5,289 nucleotides of DNA from Candidatus Adiutrix sp. (lineage in GTDB: Bacteria > Desulfobacterota > Desulfarculia > Adiutricales > Adiutricaceae), in contig JAITBV010000306.1 of assembly GCA_031283395.1 (NCBI GenBank), forward strand, positions 1 through 5,289. Reading direction: 5' to 3'. Positions 1 to 5,140 of this stretch are shown in pieces (the stretch's first letter is position 1; each line of letters starts with the position of its first letter). The position numbers were made by a program, and so were the translations under genes. The notes beneath the pieces were generated by a model. The model had not been told where the DNA came from. It did not search any database and was given only the letters and a program-made list of their open reading frames with translations.

Positions 1-846
1 TCCCGGCGCCTGGGCCGGCTGGCGGCCCCCCTGACCAACTGGGCCCGATTGCCCCGGGCCGCGGCGGCCAGTTTCACGTTGGCCCTGGTTTCCGGGCCGG
101 CGGCCAACGGCCTCTTGTCAGAAGCCCTGGACCGCCGGGAATTGAGCCCCCGGGCCCTGGCCGTGGCCAACCTCCTGAACGGCTCCTGGCCCACCTTCAT
201 CGTCCACCTGCCATCCACCCTGGCCGTGGCCGCCGCCTTCGCCGGCCAAGCCGGCCTGGCCTATACGGCCGTCATGTTCGCCGCGGCCACTCTGCGTCTT
301 TTGGGCGCGGCGGCCCTAGGGCGCCTCATTCTGCCCGCGGCCGAGCAAACCCGGCCCGCTAACGCGGAAGAGACGACCAAAACCTGGCGCGAGATCTGGC
401 CCGGGCTAAAGACCCGCCTGCGGCGCCGCCTGACCCCCCTGGTCCGCGTGGCCGCCCCGGTCTATTACCTCATCACCTTGGCCTCCCACTTCGGTTTCTT
501 CGCCTGGCTGGAAGGGGCCGCGGCCGGACGTTTCCCTGATTTCTTCCTGCCGGCCCAGGCCGCGGCCCTGGTCATCTTCGCCTTCACTTCCGAGTTTTCC
601 TCCGGCTTCGCCGCGGCCGGGGCCCTCATCGAAAACTCCACCCTCACCGTGGCCCAGGCCGCCGCCGCCCTTATCCTGGGCAACATCATCGCCACCCCCA
701 TCCGGGTCCTGCGCTGGCAGCTGGGCGCCTATCTGGGCTTCTTTCAGGTCCGCCTGGGCCTGGCCCTGATCTTCTTCAACCAGTCCTTCCGGGTCCTCTC
801 CCTGGGGCTGGCCCTGGCCGCCTTCTGGCTCCTGGCCCACGGATAA
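1..846 (+). CDS. Nucleoside-recognition (Gate) domain membrane protein, 5' end outside the window
   Basis: The reading frame is open from base 1 and ends at TAA 844-846, so 281 residues are visible and the start lies upstream. The TTG at 49 is an internal codon, not a convincing start. The protein is Ala/Leu-rich with several hydrophobic helices at about visible residues 23-40, 53-80, 85-112, 148-172, 183-212 and 216-276. A charged cytoplasmic-looking loop lies at 113-147. The segment SGPAANGLLSE is followed about 20 residues later by LNGSWPTFI. This layout recurs in the second half as SGFAAAGALIE followed by LGNIIATPIR, an internal duplication like that of Gate-domain (nucleoside recognition) membrane proteins. 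Such proteins resemble the SpmA/SpmB and methanogen Gate families, whose substrates are mostly unknown. I assign no transported substrate. Family call from memory of the sequence pattern; the membrane location is much more certain. Confidence 0.7.
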   Translation, partial: SRRLGRLAAPLTNWARLPRAAAASFTLALVSGPAANGLLSEALDRRELSPRALAVANLLNGSWPTFIVHLPSTLAVAAAFAGQAGLAYTAVMFAAATLRLLGAAALGRLILPAAEQTRPANAEETTKTWREIWPGLKTRLRRRLTPLVRVAAPVYYLITLASHFGFFAWLEGAAAGRFPDFFLPAQAAALVIFAFTSEFSSGFAAAGALIENSTLTVAQAAAALILGNIIATPIRVLRWQLGAYLGFFQVRLGLALIFFNQSFRVLSLGLALAAFWLLAHG

Positions 847-855
847 ATTAAAATA

Positions 856-864
856 TGCTATAAT
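856..864 (+). promoter_or_regulatory. Extended -10 promoter for the diguanylate cyclase gene
   Basis: TGCTATAAT matches the sigma-70 extended -10 consensus (TGnTATAAT) exactly. It lies 10 bases after the stop of the upstream gene, in an AT-rich island (845-870) within GC-rich DNA. At 17-bp spacing the -35 position reads CCCACG, so there is no -35 box, as is typical when an extended -10 compensates. The predicted transcript start is near 871, giving a leader of about 57 bases before the GTG at 928. The cyclase may therefore be transcribed independently of the membrane-protein gene. Confidence 0.6.
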
Positions 865-910
865 ATAAAACTGCCGTTCCAGACAAGGCCCGAATCTTGC
901 ACCCGGCGGC

Positions 911-925
911 GGAGGCTTTAGAGGA
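911..925 (+). promoter_or_regulatory. Ribosome binding region of the cyclase gene
   Basis: Two Shine-Dalgarno-like cores precede the GTG at 928: GGAGG at 911-915 (12-base spacer, rather long) and AGAGGA at 920-925 (2-base spacer, rather short). An in-frame TAG at 919-921 excludes any start further upstream. GTG 928 is therefore the earliest start possible. Confidence 0.5.
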
Positions 926-927
926 CA

Positions 928-2637
928 GTGTCGAAAATATCCGCGGCAGAAAACGACCTCAGCGGCCTGTTTCAGGGCCGCCGGCGCATTTCCGCCCGTT
1001 TCCGCAATATCAACATCGCCCTTTTGGCCGTCGTCTCCCTGTTGATGGCGGCGACGATGCTGGAGTCCATCCGGGACGTGACCAAGCATGCCTCCGCGGA
1101 CTATGCCCGGCTCTACACCTCCAACACCGCCGGCGCCCTGGGCGCCCACCTCAACCGGGAGATCGGGCTCCTGACCAAGGCGGCCCATTCGAACGCGCTC
1201 CGGGAATGGCTGAACGACGAGGACGACCCCGAAAAAAAGAGGGCGGCCTTCGAGGAAATGCGGGGCATCATCGACGCCCTGTTCAGCAACAACCTGTATA
1301 TCGGCCTGGAAAAGACCGGCAACGAATACGCGATCGAGGAAGATTCCACCCTGGAAGATCTCAAGCCGCGCGGGAAGCTCGACCCGGACAATCCCAAGGA
1401 CGTCTGGTTTTTCGACGGCTTGGCCGCGGACAGGGATTATGTCCTTAAGGCGGACATCGACAAGATCATGCACCGCAAGCGCGTCTGGCTCAATTACAAG
1501 GTCGCCCGGGCCGGCCAGCCCCTGGGGATAGTTTCCTCGGGGCTTGAATTCGCGCATGTGGCCGCGGCGCTTTTTTCCGAATACGACAACACCAGGGTCC
1601 GCAGCCTGATCATGGACGCGAACGGCATCATCCACATGGACAGCTCCCTTTTGGGACATGACGATTTTCTAAACTTTTCGTTTGAGATCCCCATCGGGGA
1701 AATATCCTCCGACCCGGCCTTCCTGGCCGCCGTAAAAAAACATCTCAGCGGCATCAACGGATATTTCGAATTAAGGGCCAAGCCCATGGCCGTTGAGCTG
1801 TCAAGCGGACAATACGGTTACGCGACCATCGCCCCCATCGTCTCCACGGACTGGTCGGTGGTCACCCTCTTCAAATCCGCGTCTCCGTTCGACCTGGCCA
1901 AGCTCATGCCGTTTTCCATAACCATGGCTGTCCTGATCGTGCTGTTCGTCCTCATTTCCGGCATCATCAGCCACCGGCTCCTCTTGGTGCCCTTTGAAAA
2001 ACTGATCCACAGCCTCAGGCTGCTGAAAGAGGACCGGGAGAACCTCGACATTTACGGCATTGACCGCAATGACGAATTCGGGATCCTGTCCAGCACCATC
2101 CTGGACCTGTTCACCGAGTCCCAGCACGACACCCTGACCGGCCTTTACAACCGGCGGGCCCTGGAGCAAAACCTCAAGCGCTACATAGAATACATCTCCC
2201 GCCTCAGCGGCCGCCTGACCGTTCTCATGATCGATGTGGATTTTTTGAAAAAATTCAACGAGACCTATGGCCGCGACCAGGGGGATGACTGCCTGAAGGC
2301 CATCGCGGACGCCTTAAGCCGGGGCCTTAAGAGAGCCGATGATCTGGTGGCCAGGTATAGCGGAGAGGAATTCGTCGCCCTTTTGCCCGGCGTTGACGAA
2401 CAGGGCGCGCGCCTGGTGGCCGAAAGGCTGCGGCAAAACGTCCTGGACCTGGGGCTCCCCCATGAACAGGGCCCCGCCGGCTTTGTTTCGATCTCCGTCG
2501 GGATCACCACCGGCCAGGTGGCCTACACCCATGACTGGAACGATTACCTGAAACGGGCGGACGAAGCCCTGTACATGGCCAAGCAAAACGGACGGAACCA
2601 ATGTATCTTTCTGGTTTTTTCCGAGGAGCCCAAGTAA
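928..2637 (+). CDS. Membrane-anchored dCache-HAMP-GGDEF diguanylate cyclase
   Basis: This 569-residue protein is predicted to make cyclic di-GMP from two GTP in response to a periplasmic signal. A first membrane helix is at about 28-45. A periplasmic sensor at about 46-325 has double-Cache features (WFFDGLA at 160-166, VWLNY at 186-190, IMDANGIIHMDSS at 228-240). A second helix at about 329-349 leads into a HAMP segment ending with DEFGIL near 382-387. The GGDEF domain (about 399-561) shows DTLTGLYNRR at 401-410, metal-binding D436, and guanine-contact residues N444 and D453 by alignment with PleD. The signature is SGEEF (478-482): the first Gly is Ser, while the catalytic Glu pair is kept. 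An RxxD inhibitory I-site (R469, D472) lies at the canonical distance, so product feedback inhibition is likely. The protein ends about eight residues after the GGDEF domain, with no EAL domain. The Cache ligand is not predictable; the amino-acid-binding signature is not evident. The gene ends one base from the convergent tolC-like gene. Confidence 0.93.
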   Translation: MSKISAAENDLSGLFQGRRRISARFRNINIALLAVVSLLMAATMLESIRDVTKHASADYARLYTSNTAGALGAHLNREIGLLTKAAHSNALREWLNDEDDPEKKRAAFEEMRGIIDALFSNNLYIGLEKTGNEYAIEEDSTLEDLKPRGKLDPDNPKDVWFFDGLAADRDYVLKADIDKIMHRKRVWLNYKVARAGQPLGIVSSGLEFAHVAAALFSEYDNTRVRSLIMDANGIIHMDSSLLGHDDFLNFSFEIPIGEISSDPAFLAAVKKHLSGINGYFELRAKPMAVELSSGQYGYATIAPIVSTDWSVVTLFKSASPFDLAKLMPFSITMAVLIVLFVLISGIISHRLLLVPFEKLIHSLRLLKEDRENLDIYGIDRNDEFGILSSTILDLFTESQHDTLTGLYNRRALEQNLKRYIEYISRLSGRLTVLMIDVDFLKKFNETYGRDQGDDCLKAIADALSRGLKRADDLVARYSGEEFVALLPGVDEQGARLVAERLRQNVLDLGLPHEQGPAGFVSISVGITTGQVAYTHDWNDYLKRADEALYMAKQNGRNQCIFLVFSEEPK

Positions 2638-2638
2638 G

Positions 2639-4069
2639 TCAAAAGGACGGCGGAGAGGGCGGGACGGGGCGGCCCAGCCACCGTTCCAGGGTGGCCCAGG
2701 CCAGGTTGTAGTTGTACAGAGCCGTGTAGTAGTCGTATTGGGCCTGGCTGTAACGGGTCTGGGCGTCCAAGACTTCCGTGTTGGTGGCCACCTGTTCCAG
2801 GTAGCGCTCCTTGACCATGCGCAGGTCCTCGGCGGCGGATTCCACGGCCTTGGCCATGACCTCTATGTTGAGGCCGGCCGAACTGAGGCTTTGGAAATTG
2901 CTGGTGACTTCCAGCTTGGTTTCGTCCTCCAGGCTGGTCAGGGCGTTGACGGACCGGTTCAGGTCCACCTTGCTCTGTTCTATTTGGGCCTTGGTCCGGC
3001 CCCATTCCCAGAAATCGATATTGGCCACGGCGGCCACGCTCCAGTCGGTGCCGTCATTGTTGGCCCGGGGGGTGCTGCCGCCGGTGGTGGTGGTGTAGGT
3101 CAGGTCCACCTTGGGATAGAGCCCGCTCCGGGCCGTATCGACGTTCCGGGCCGAGGCCTCCACCTGGTTGCGGCCCAGCTTGAGTTCCGGCCGGTCGGCC
3201 AGGCTTATATCCAGGCATTCATGAAGGGACAGGGGAAAGGCGTTGCGGCCCAGGGCATCGGCCACGGCCACCGGGGCGTCCACCGGCCGGCGCAGGAGGA
3301 TGTTCAGCCGGGCCTTGTTGACCATCAGGTCCCGGTCCCGGTCATTGGCCTGCTGCACGGCCCGGGCCAGGGCCACCTCGGCTTCCAGGACCTGGTTCTT
3401 GGGGGCCATGCCCACTTCGTAGAAGTTATGGGCCACGTTGAGGTGGCTCCTTAGGTTGACCACCGAGGTCCGGGCCACCTCCAGGGCCTTTTCCAGGGCC
3501 AGGATGCCGAAATAGACCCGCTTGACTTCCAGGTTCAGGTCTTCCCGGGCCTGGACCCGCCCGACCTCGGCCGAAGCCACGCCCAGTTGGGCCAGCATCA
3601 GGCCGGCGAAGTTCCGGCCGCCGGCGAAAAGGGGCTGGCTGACGCCGACTCCCCAGGTGTATTGGGGGTTGCGCCCGGAATAGGACAGGGGGTTGCTGCC
3701 GGGGGCCCGGTTTCTATTTTCGTTGACGCGGTAGCTCGTGCTGCCCGTGGGCAGAAAGGCGGTGATGGACTGCCAGCGGTTCCAGAGGGCCCCCATGCGG
3801 GCCTGGTCGGCGCTGTCCAGGTTGGGGTTCACCTCTTTGGCAATGGCCAGACATTCCTCCAGGGTCAGGGGCCGGTCGGGGATGGGGGGCCCGGCGGGCG
3901 GGGCCGCCGGGTCGCCGGCCCCGGTCAGGGTGGCCCGGCCGAAGACGGTCTGGGGATCGGGGGACGGGGCCAGGGGGGGCCGGGATATCTTATGGCGGGC
4001 CGCCTCGGCGCAGCCGGTGAGGGCTACCAGGATCGCCGCTACGGCCAAAAATTTGATCCTCGACGACAT
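2639..4069 (-). CDS. TolC-family outer-membrane efflux lipoprotein
   Basis: This is a 476-residue outer-membrane channel of the TolC/OprM/NodT type, which joins inner-membrane pumps to the outside. The N-terminus has a short signal peptide with lipobox LTGC, so Cys20 should be lipidated; Ala at +2 fits outer-membrane sorting. A Pro/Ala-rich linker (about 30-66) precedes two OEP repeats (about 66-262 and 278-466). They contain barrel-type segments (SQPLFAGG at 144-151, IDFWEWGRTKAQI at 351-363) and long heptad-rich helices. The repeats show matching helix motifs: FYEVGMAPKNQVLEAE in the first and RYLEQVATNTEVLDAQT in the second. The start at 4069 is chosen because it begins the signal peptide and has GAAAGG five bases upstream. 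An in-frame ATG at 4390 would instead translate promoter and repeat DNA. No adaptor or pump gene is visible beside it, so it is an orphan here and its partner is unknown. Confidence 0.93.
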   Translation of the reverse strand: MSSRIKFLAVAAILVALTGCAEAARHKISRPPLAPSPDPQTVFGRATLTGAGDPAAPPAGPPIPDRPLTLEECLAIAKEVNPNLDSADQARMGALWNRWQSITAFLPTGSTSYRVNENRNRAPGSNPLSYSGRNPQYTWGVGVSQPLFAGGRNFAGLMLAQLGVASAEVGRVQAREDLNLEVKRVYFGILALEKALEVARTSVVNLRSHLNVAHNFYEVGMAPKNQVLEAEVALARAVQQANDRDRDLMVNKARLNILLRRPVDAPVAVADALGRNAFPLSLHECLDISLADRPELKLGRNQVEASARNVDTARSGLYPKVDLTYTTTTGGSTPRANNDGTDWSVAAVANIDFWEWGRTKAQIEQSKVDLNRSVNALTSLEDETKLEVTSNFQSLSSAGLNIEVMAKAVESAAEDLRMVKERYLEQVATNTEVLDAQTRYSQAQYDYYTALYNYNLAWATLERWLGRPVPPSPPSF

Positions 4070-4074
4070 AAAAA

Positions 4075-4080
4075 CCTTTC
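4075..4080 (-). promoter_or_regulatory. Ribosome binding site of the tolC-like gene
   Basis: Read on the minus strand, GAAAGG is followed by five T residues and then the ATG at 4069. It fixes the start codon and rules out the 107-residue upstream extension. It overlaps the end of a 16-bp palindrome. Confidence 0.55.
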
Positions 4081-4092
4081 CCCCGGGGGAAA
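4077..4092. promoter_or_regulatory. Perfect 16-bp palindrome over the tolC-like ribosome binding site
   Basis: TTTCCCCCGGGGGAAA is an exact self-complementary sequence beginning eight bases upstream of the ATG. Four of its bases are shared with the GAAAGG ribosome binding site. It could be a dimeric regulator's operator or an RNA structure that partly hides the ribosome site. The sequence shows only the symmetry; either role is inference. Confidence 0.4.
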
Positions 4093-4103
4093 ACTCCCCA
4101 TGC

Positions 4104-4126
4104 CCCCCGGCTACGGCCGCCGGGAG
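4104..4126 (-). other. Leader stem-loop upstream of the tolC-like gene
   Basis: In the predicted leader RNA an 8-bp stem (4119-4126 with 4104-4111, one U-G pair) closes a 7-base loop. With the palindrome at 4077-4092 and a 4-bp hairpin at 4151-4163 it makes the leader of about 94 bases unusually structured. I recognise no known riboswitch in it. Confidence 0.35.
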
Positions 4127-4169
4127 GTCTGTCCGCCTCACACCCAAAAACCCTTTGAGAGGGAAAACG

Positions 4170-4198
4170 ATTATACAGGCAAACCGGGGAAATTTCAA
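4170..4198 (-). promoter_or_regulatory. Sigma-70 promoter of the tolC-like gene
   Basis: On the minus strand, -35 TTGAAA (4198-4193) and -10 TATAAT (4175-4170) are separated by exactly 17 bases. That is five of six and six of six consensus matches at ideal spacing. Transcription should start near 4163, about 94 bases before the ATG at 4069. The gene therefore has its own promoter, downstream of the repeat pair and the antitoxin gene. Confidence 0.75.
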
Positions 4199-4230
4199 GG
4201 GCCGGGGAAATGCGGACAAGGCTGAGTGAG

Positions 4231-4262
4231 GCCTGGACCCCGGCTTAAAGCCGGGGTGACGG
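4231..4262 (-). repeat. REP-like palindromic repeat, copy 1
   Basis: Bases 4237-4246 (ACCCCGGCTT) pair perfectly with 4248-4257 around A4247, forming a 10-bp hairpin. Read on the minus strand, the copy starts CCGTCA and ends TCCAGGC, the same head and tail as the second copy at 4293-4323. Hairpins with a GTCA head and TCCAGG tail are a widespread class of dispersed intergenic repeats in proteobacteria. The assignment to that class is from memory. Confidence 0.75.
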
Positions 4263-4292
4263 TAGAGGGGAATGGGCGATGGCCTGGGGCGC

Positions 4293-4323
4293 CCGTCATT
4301 CCGGCGAAAGCCGGAATCCAGGC
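4293..4323 (+). repeat. REP-like palindromic repeat, copy 2 (inverted relative to copy 1)
   Basis: An 8-bp stem, ATTCCGGC (4298-4305) with GCCGGAAT (4310-4317), closes a GAAA tetraloop. It has head CCGTCA and tail TCCAGGC. It matches the reverse complement of copy 1 except for the loop and two adjacent stem pairs, which are C-G in copy 1 and T-A here. A 30-base spacer (4263-4292) separates the copies, the arrangement seen in paired REP elements. Confidence 0.8.
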
Positions 4324-4388
4324 ATAGTCCGCGCCTACCCCGGGGGCTAGGCCGCCGCCCGCTAAGCCAAGAAAAAGTCAAGAAAGAC

Positions 4389-4412
4389 AAAAATGGTTAT
4401 CGCCACCCATTT
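4389..4412 (-). terminator. Weak intrinsic terminator candidate after the antitoxin gene
   Basis: On the minus strand, AAATGG pairs with CCATTT, with one further T-A pair after a bulged G, and the stem runs into a five-T tract. It starts about 19 bases beyond the antitoxin stop. The stem is AT-rich and short, so termination would be inefficient; the call is tentative. Confidence 0.3.
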
Positions 4413-4430
4413 ATTAAGACTTCCCCGAAT

Positions 4431-4754
4431 TTAACCGCTGGGAGCCAAATGATGATCGCTGGAATTGGGAATGATATTGAAAGATAGACCAAGAGCGGAG
4501 GCTATTTTATAGACGGTTTTAAAGCTCGGATTGCCTCCGGGGGCCAATGATTTATAAAGGCTCTCCCGGCCAACCCCGGCCTCCTTGGCTAGTTGAGTCA
4601 TGCCTCTGGCCTTGGCCGCGTCGCCAAGGGCCTGAACAAATAACTCATAACCGCCTTCTTCAAGACAGGCTTTGAGGTATTCGGCAATGCTTTCTTCTGA
4701 AGAAAGGAACCGAGAGGCATCGAAATTGCTGATCTTAATCTTCTGTTTCCTCAT
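4431..4754 (-). CDS. Type II antitoxin, HI1420-like helix-turn-helix addiction module antidote
   Basis: This 107-residue protein matches the HI1420-type antidote layout. An N-terminal segment (FDASRFLSSEESIAEYLKAC, 11-30) probably contacts the toxin. A Cro/C1-type helix-turn-helix follows, about 50-73, with GMTQLAKEAGVGRESLYKSL as its core, then NPSFKTVYKIASALGL (75-90). It should neutralise the toxin and repress the shared promoter. The start at 4754 is supported by AAGGA with an 8-base spacer and by family length; the in-frame ATGs at 4763 and 4832 would sit on or above that site, inside the toxin gene. The first 20 bases overlap the toxin's end, which suggests translational coupling. Base composition is about 45% GC in sampled lines, far below the flanking genes, which suggests transfer. 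Confidence 0.9.
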   Translation of the reverse strand: MRKQKIKISNFDASRFLSSEESIAEYLKACLEEGGYELFVQALGDAAKARGMTQLAKEAGVGRESLYKSLAPGGNPSFKTVYKIASALGLSFNIIPNSSDHHLAPSG

Positions 4755-5058
4755 AATTCCCATCCTTAAGTTCGGCCCAAAAACGCTTAGCCTTGGCGAT
4801 ATCGTGTTTTTGACTACCCTTGTTGCCGCCATTGATCAAAAGATAGATAACGGATTTGAGTTGGCCGAAATAGACTCTATAACCAGGCCCCACGTTGATG
4901 CGCATCTCTGAAAGGCCATCGCCAATGGGCTTACAGTCACCGAAATTACCCATTGCGGCCAGTTTAATACGGGCCAAAATTCTGGTCTGGCCTTGACCAT
5001 CCTTAAGGCCGAGAAGCCAGTTGGAAAAATCAGAGGTTTGCTTGATTTCGTATTGCAT
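4735..5058 (-). CDS. Type II toxin of the RelE/HigB superfamily, HI1419-like
   Basis: This 107-residue protein has the addiction-module killer pattern. It has MQYEIKQTSDFSNWLLGLKD at 1-20, TRILARI at 25-31, KPIGDGLSEMRINVGPGYR at 43-61 followed by VYF, and LLINGGNKGSQKHDI at 73-87. Relatives are RelE-fold mRNA-cleaving toxins; R53 and R61 lie in the most conserved block and are plausible functional residues. The gene is intact, with the toxin first and the antitoxin second, the HigBA-type order. The start at 5058 is the family N-terminus. The open frame continues up to 5190, but that would run through the protease terminator and overlap the protease gene. AAGG lies only 2 bases before the ATG, and the promoter predicts transcription starting at about the ATG itself. 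No partner for wider function is visible. Confidence 0.9.
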   Translation of the reverse strand: MQYEIKQTSDFSNWLLGLKDGQGQTRILARIKLAAMGNFGDCKPIGDGLSEMRINVGPGYRVYFGQLKSVIYLLINGGNKGSQKHDIAKAKRFWAELKDGNYEETED

Positions 5059-5064
5059 AGCCTT

Positions 5065-5093
5065 ATTGTATCTTATGGGATACCGGCGGTCAA
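5065..5093 (-). promoter_or_regulatory. Promoter of the toxin-antitoxin operon
   Basis: On the minus strand, TTGACC (5093-5088) and TACAAT (5070-5065) are separated by exactly 17 bases. Each hexamer matches five of six consensus bases. Counting from the -10, +1 falls at about 5058, the A of the toxin ATG, so the transcript may be leaderless. Confidence 0.65.
5068..5083. promoter_or_regulatory. Inverted-repeat operator candidate in the toxin-antitoxin promoter
   Basis: GTATC (5068-5072) and GATAC (5079-5083) are exact inverted 5-base arms around a 6-base centre. The element covers part of the -10 box and the adjacent spacer. That is where a helix-turn-helix antitoxin dimer would be expected to bind for autorepression; binding is inferred. 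Confidence 0.45.
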
Positions 5094-5104
5094 TAAAATA
5101 ATGA

Positions 5105-5132
5105 GGGCCGGCCGGGCAGGCCCGGCCGGCCC
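5105..5132 (-). terminator. GC-rich hairpin terminator after the M48 protease gene
   Basis: A perfect 13-bp inverted repeat (5105-5117 with 5120-5132, two central bases) begins eight bases after the protease stop. On the minus strand it is followed by TCATTATTTTATT, a T-rich but interrupted tail. It should separate protease transcription from the toxin-antitoxin promoter, whose -35 box starts 11 bases further on. Confidence 0.7.
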
Positions 5133-5140
5133 CGGAGGGC

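Larger units (their letters stand above)
4070..4430. other. Gene-free stretch between the tolC-like gene and the antitoxin gene
   Basis: These 361 bases hold the tolC-like promoter and leader (about 4070-4198), two inverted REP-like hairpin repeats (4231-4323) and a weak terminator candidate for the antitoxin (4389-4412). Between 4324 and 4388 I see only GC-rich unique sequence that turns A-rich near 4370. Open frames crossing the stretch give peptides such as SGFRRND, typical of translated palindromic repeats, and are not credible genes. Confidence 0.75.

Noticed and set aside
406..1659. Long minus-strand open frame of 417 codons
   Set aside because: It is a Gly/Asp/Gln-rich shadow antisense to the Gate protein and cyclase genes, an effect of high GC with few stop codons; it has no domain signature.
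2677..2695. Hairpin GCCACC/GGTGGC as a terminator for the cyclase gene
   Set aside because: The 6-bp stem lies inside the tolC-like coding sequence and has no T tract after it.
2738..3454. Plus-strand open frame opposite the tolC-like gene, and a similar one at 3587-4225
   Set aside because: These are Gly/His/Val-rich antisense shadows of a strongly supported gene, with no recognisable domains.
4231..4323. CRISPR array or IS terminal inverted repeats
   Set aside because: There are only two copies, in inverted orientation, with a 30-base spacer that has no coding capacity for a transposase; REP-like elements explain them better.
4070..4390. N-terminal extension of the tolC-like protein to an ATG at 4390
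   Set aside because: It would translate the promoter, leader and REP-like repeats (giving SGFRRND-type peptide) and bury the signal peptide and lipobox; the ATG at 4069 has its own ribosome binding site.
4755..4832. Upstream antitoxin starts at 4763 and 4832
   Set aside because: Both lie on or above the AAGGA site at 4767-4763 that serves the ATG at 4754, and both extend beyond the family's normal N-terminus.
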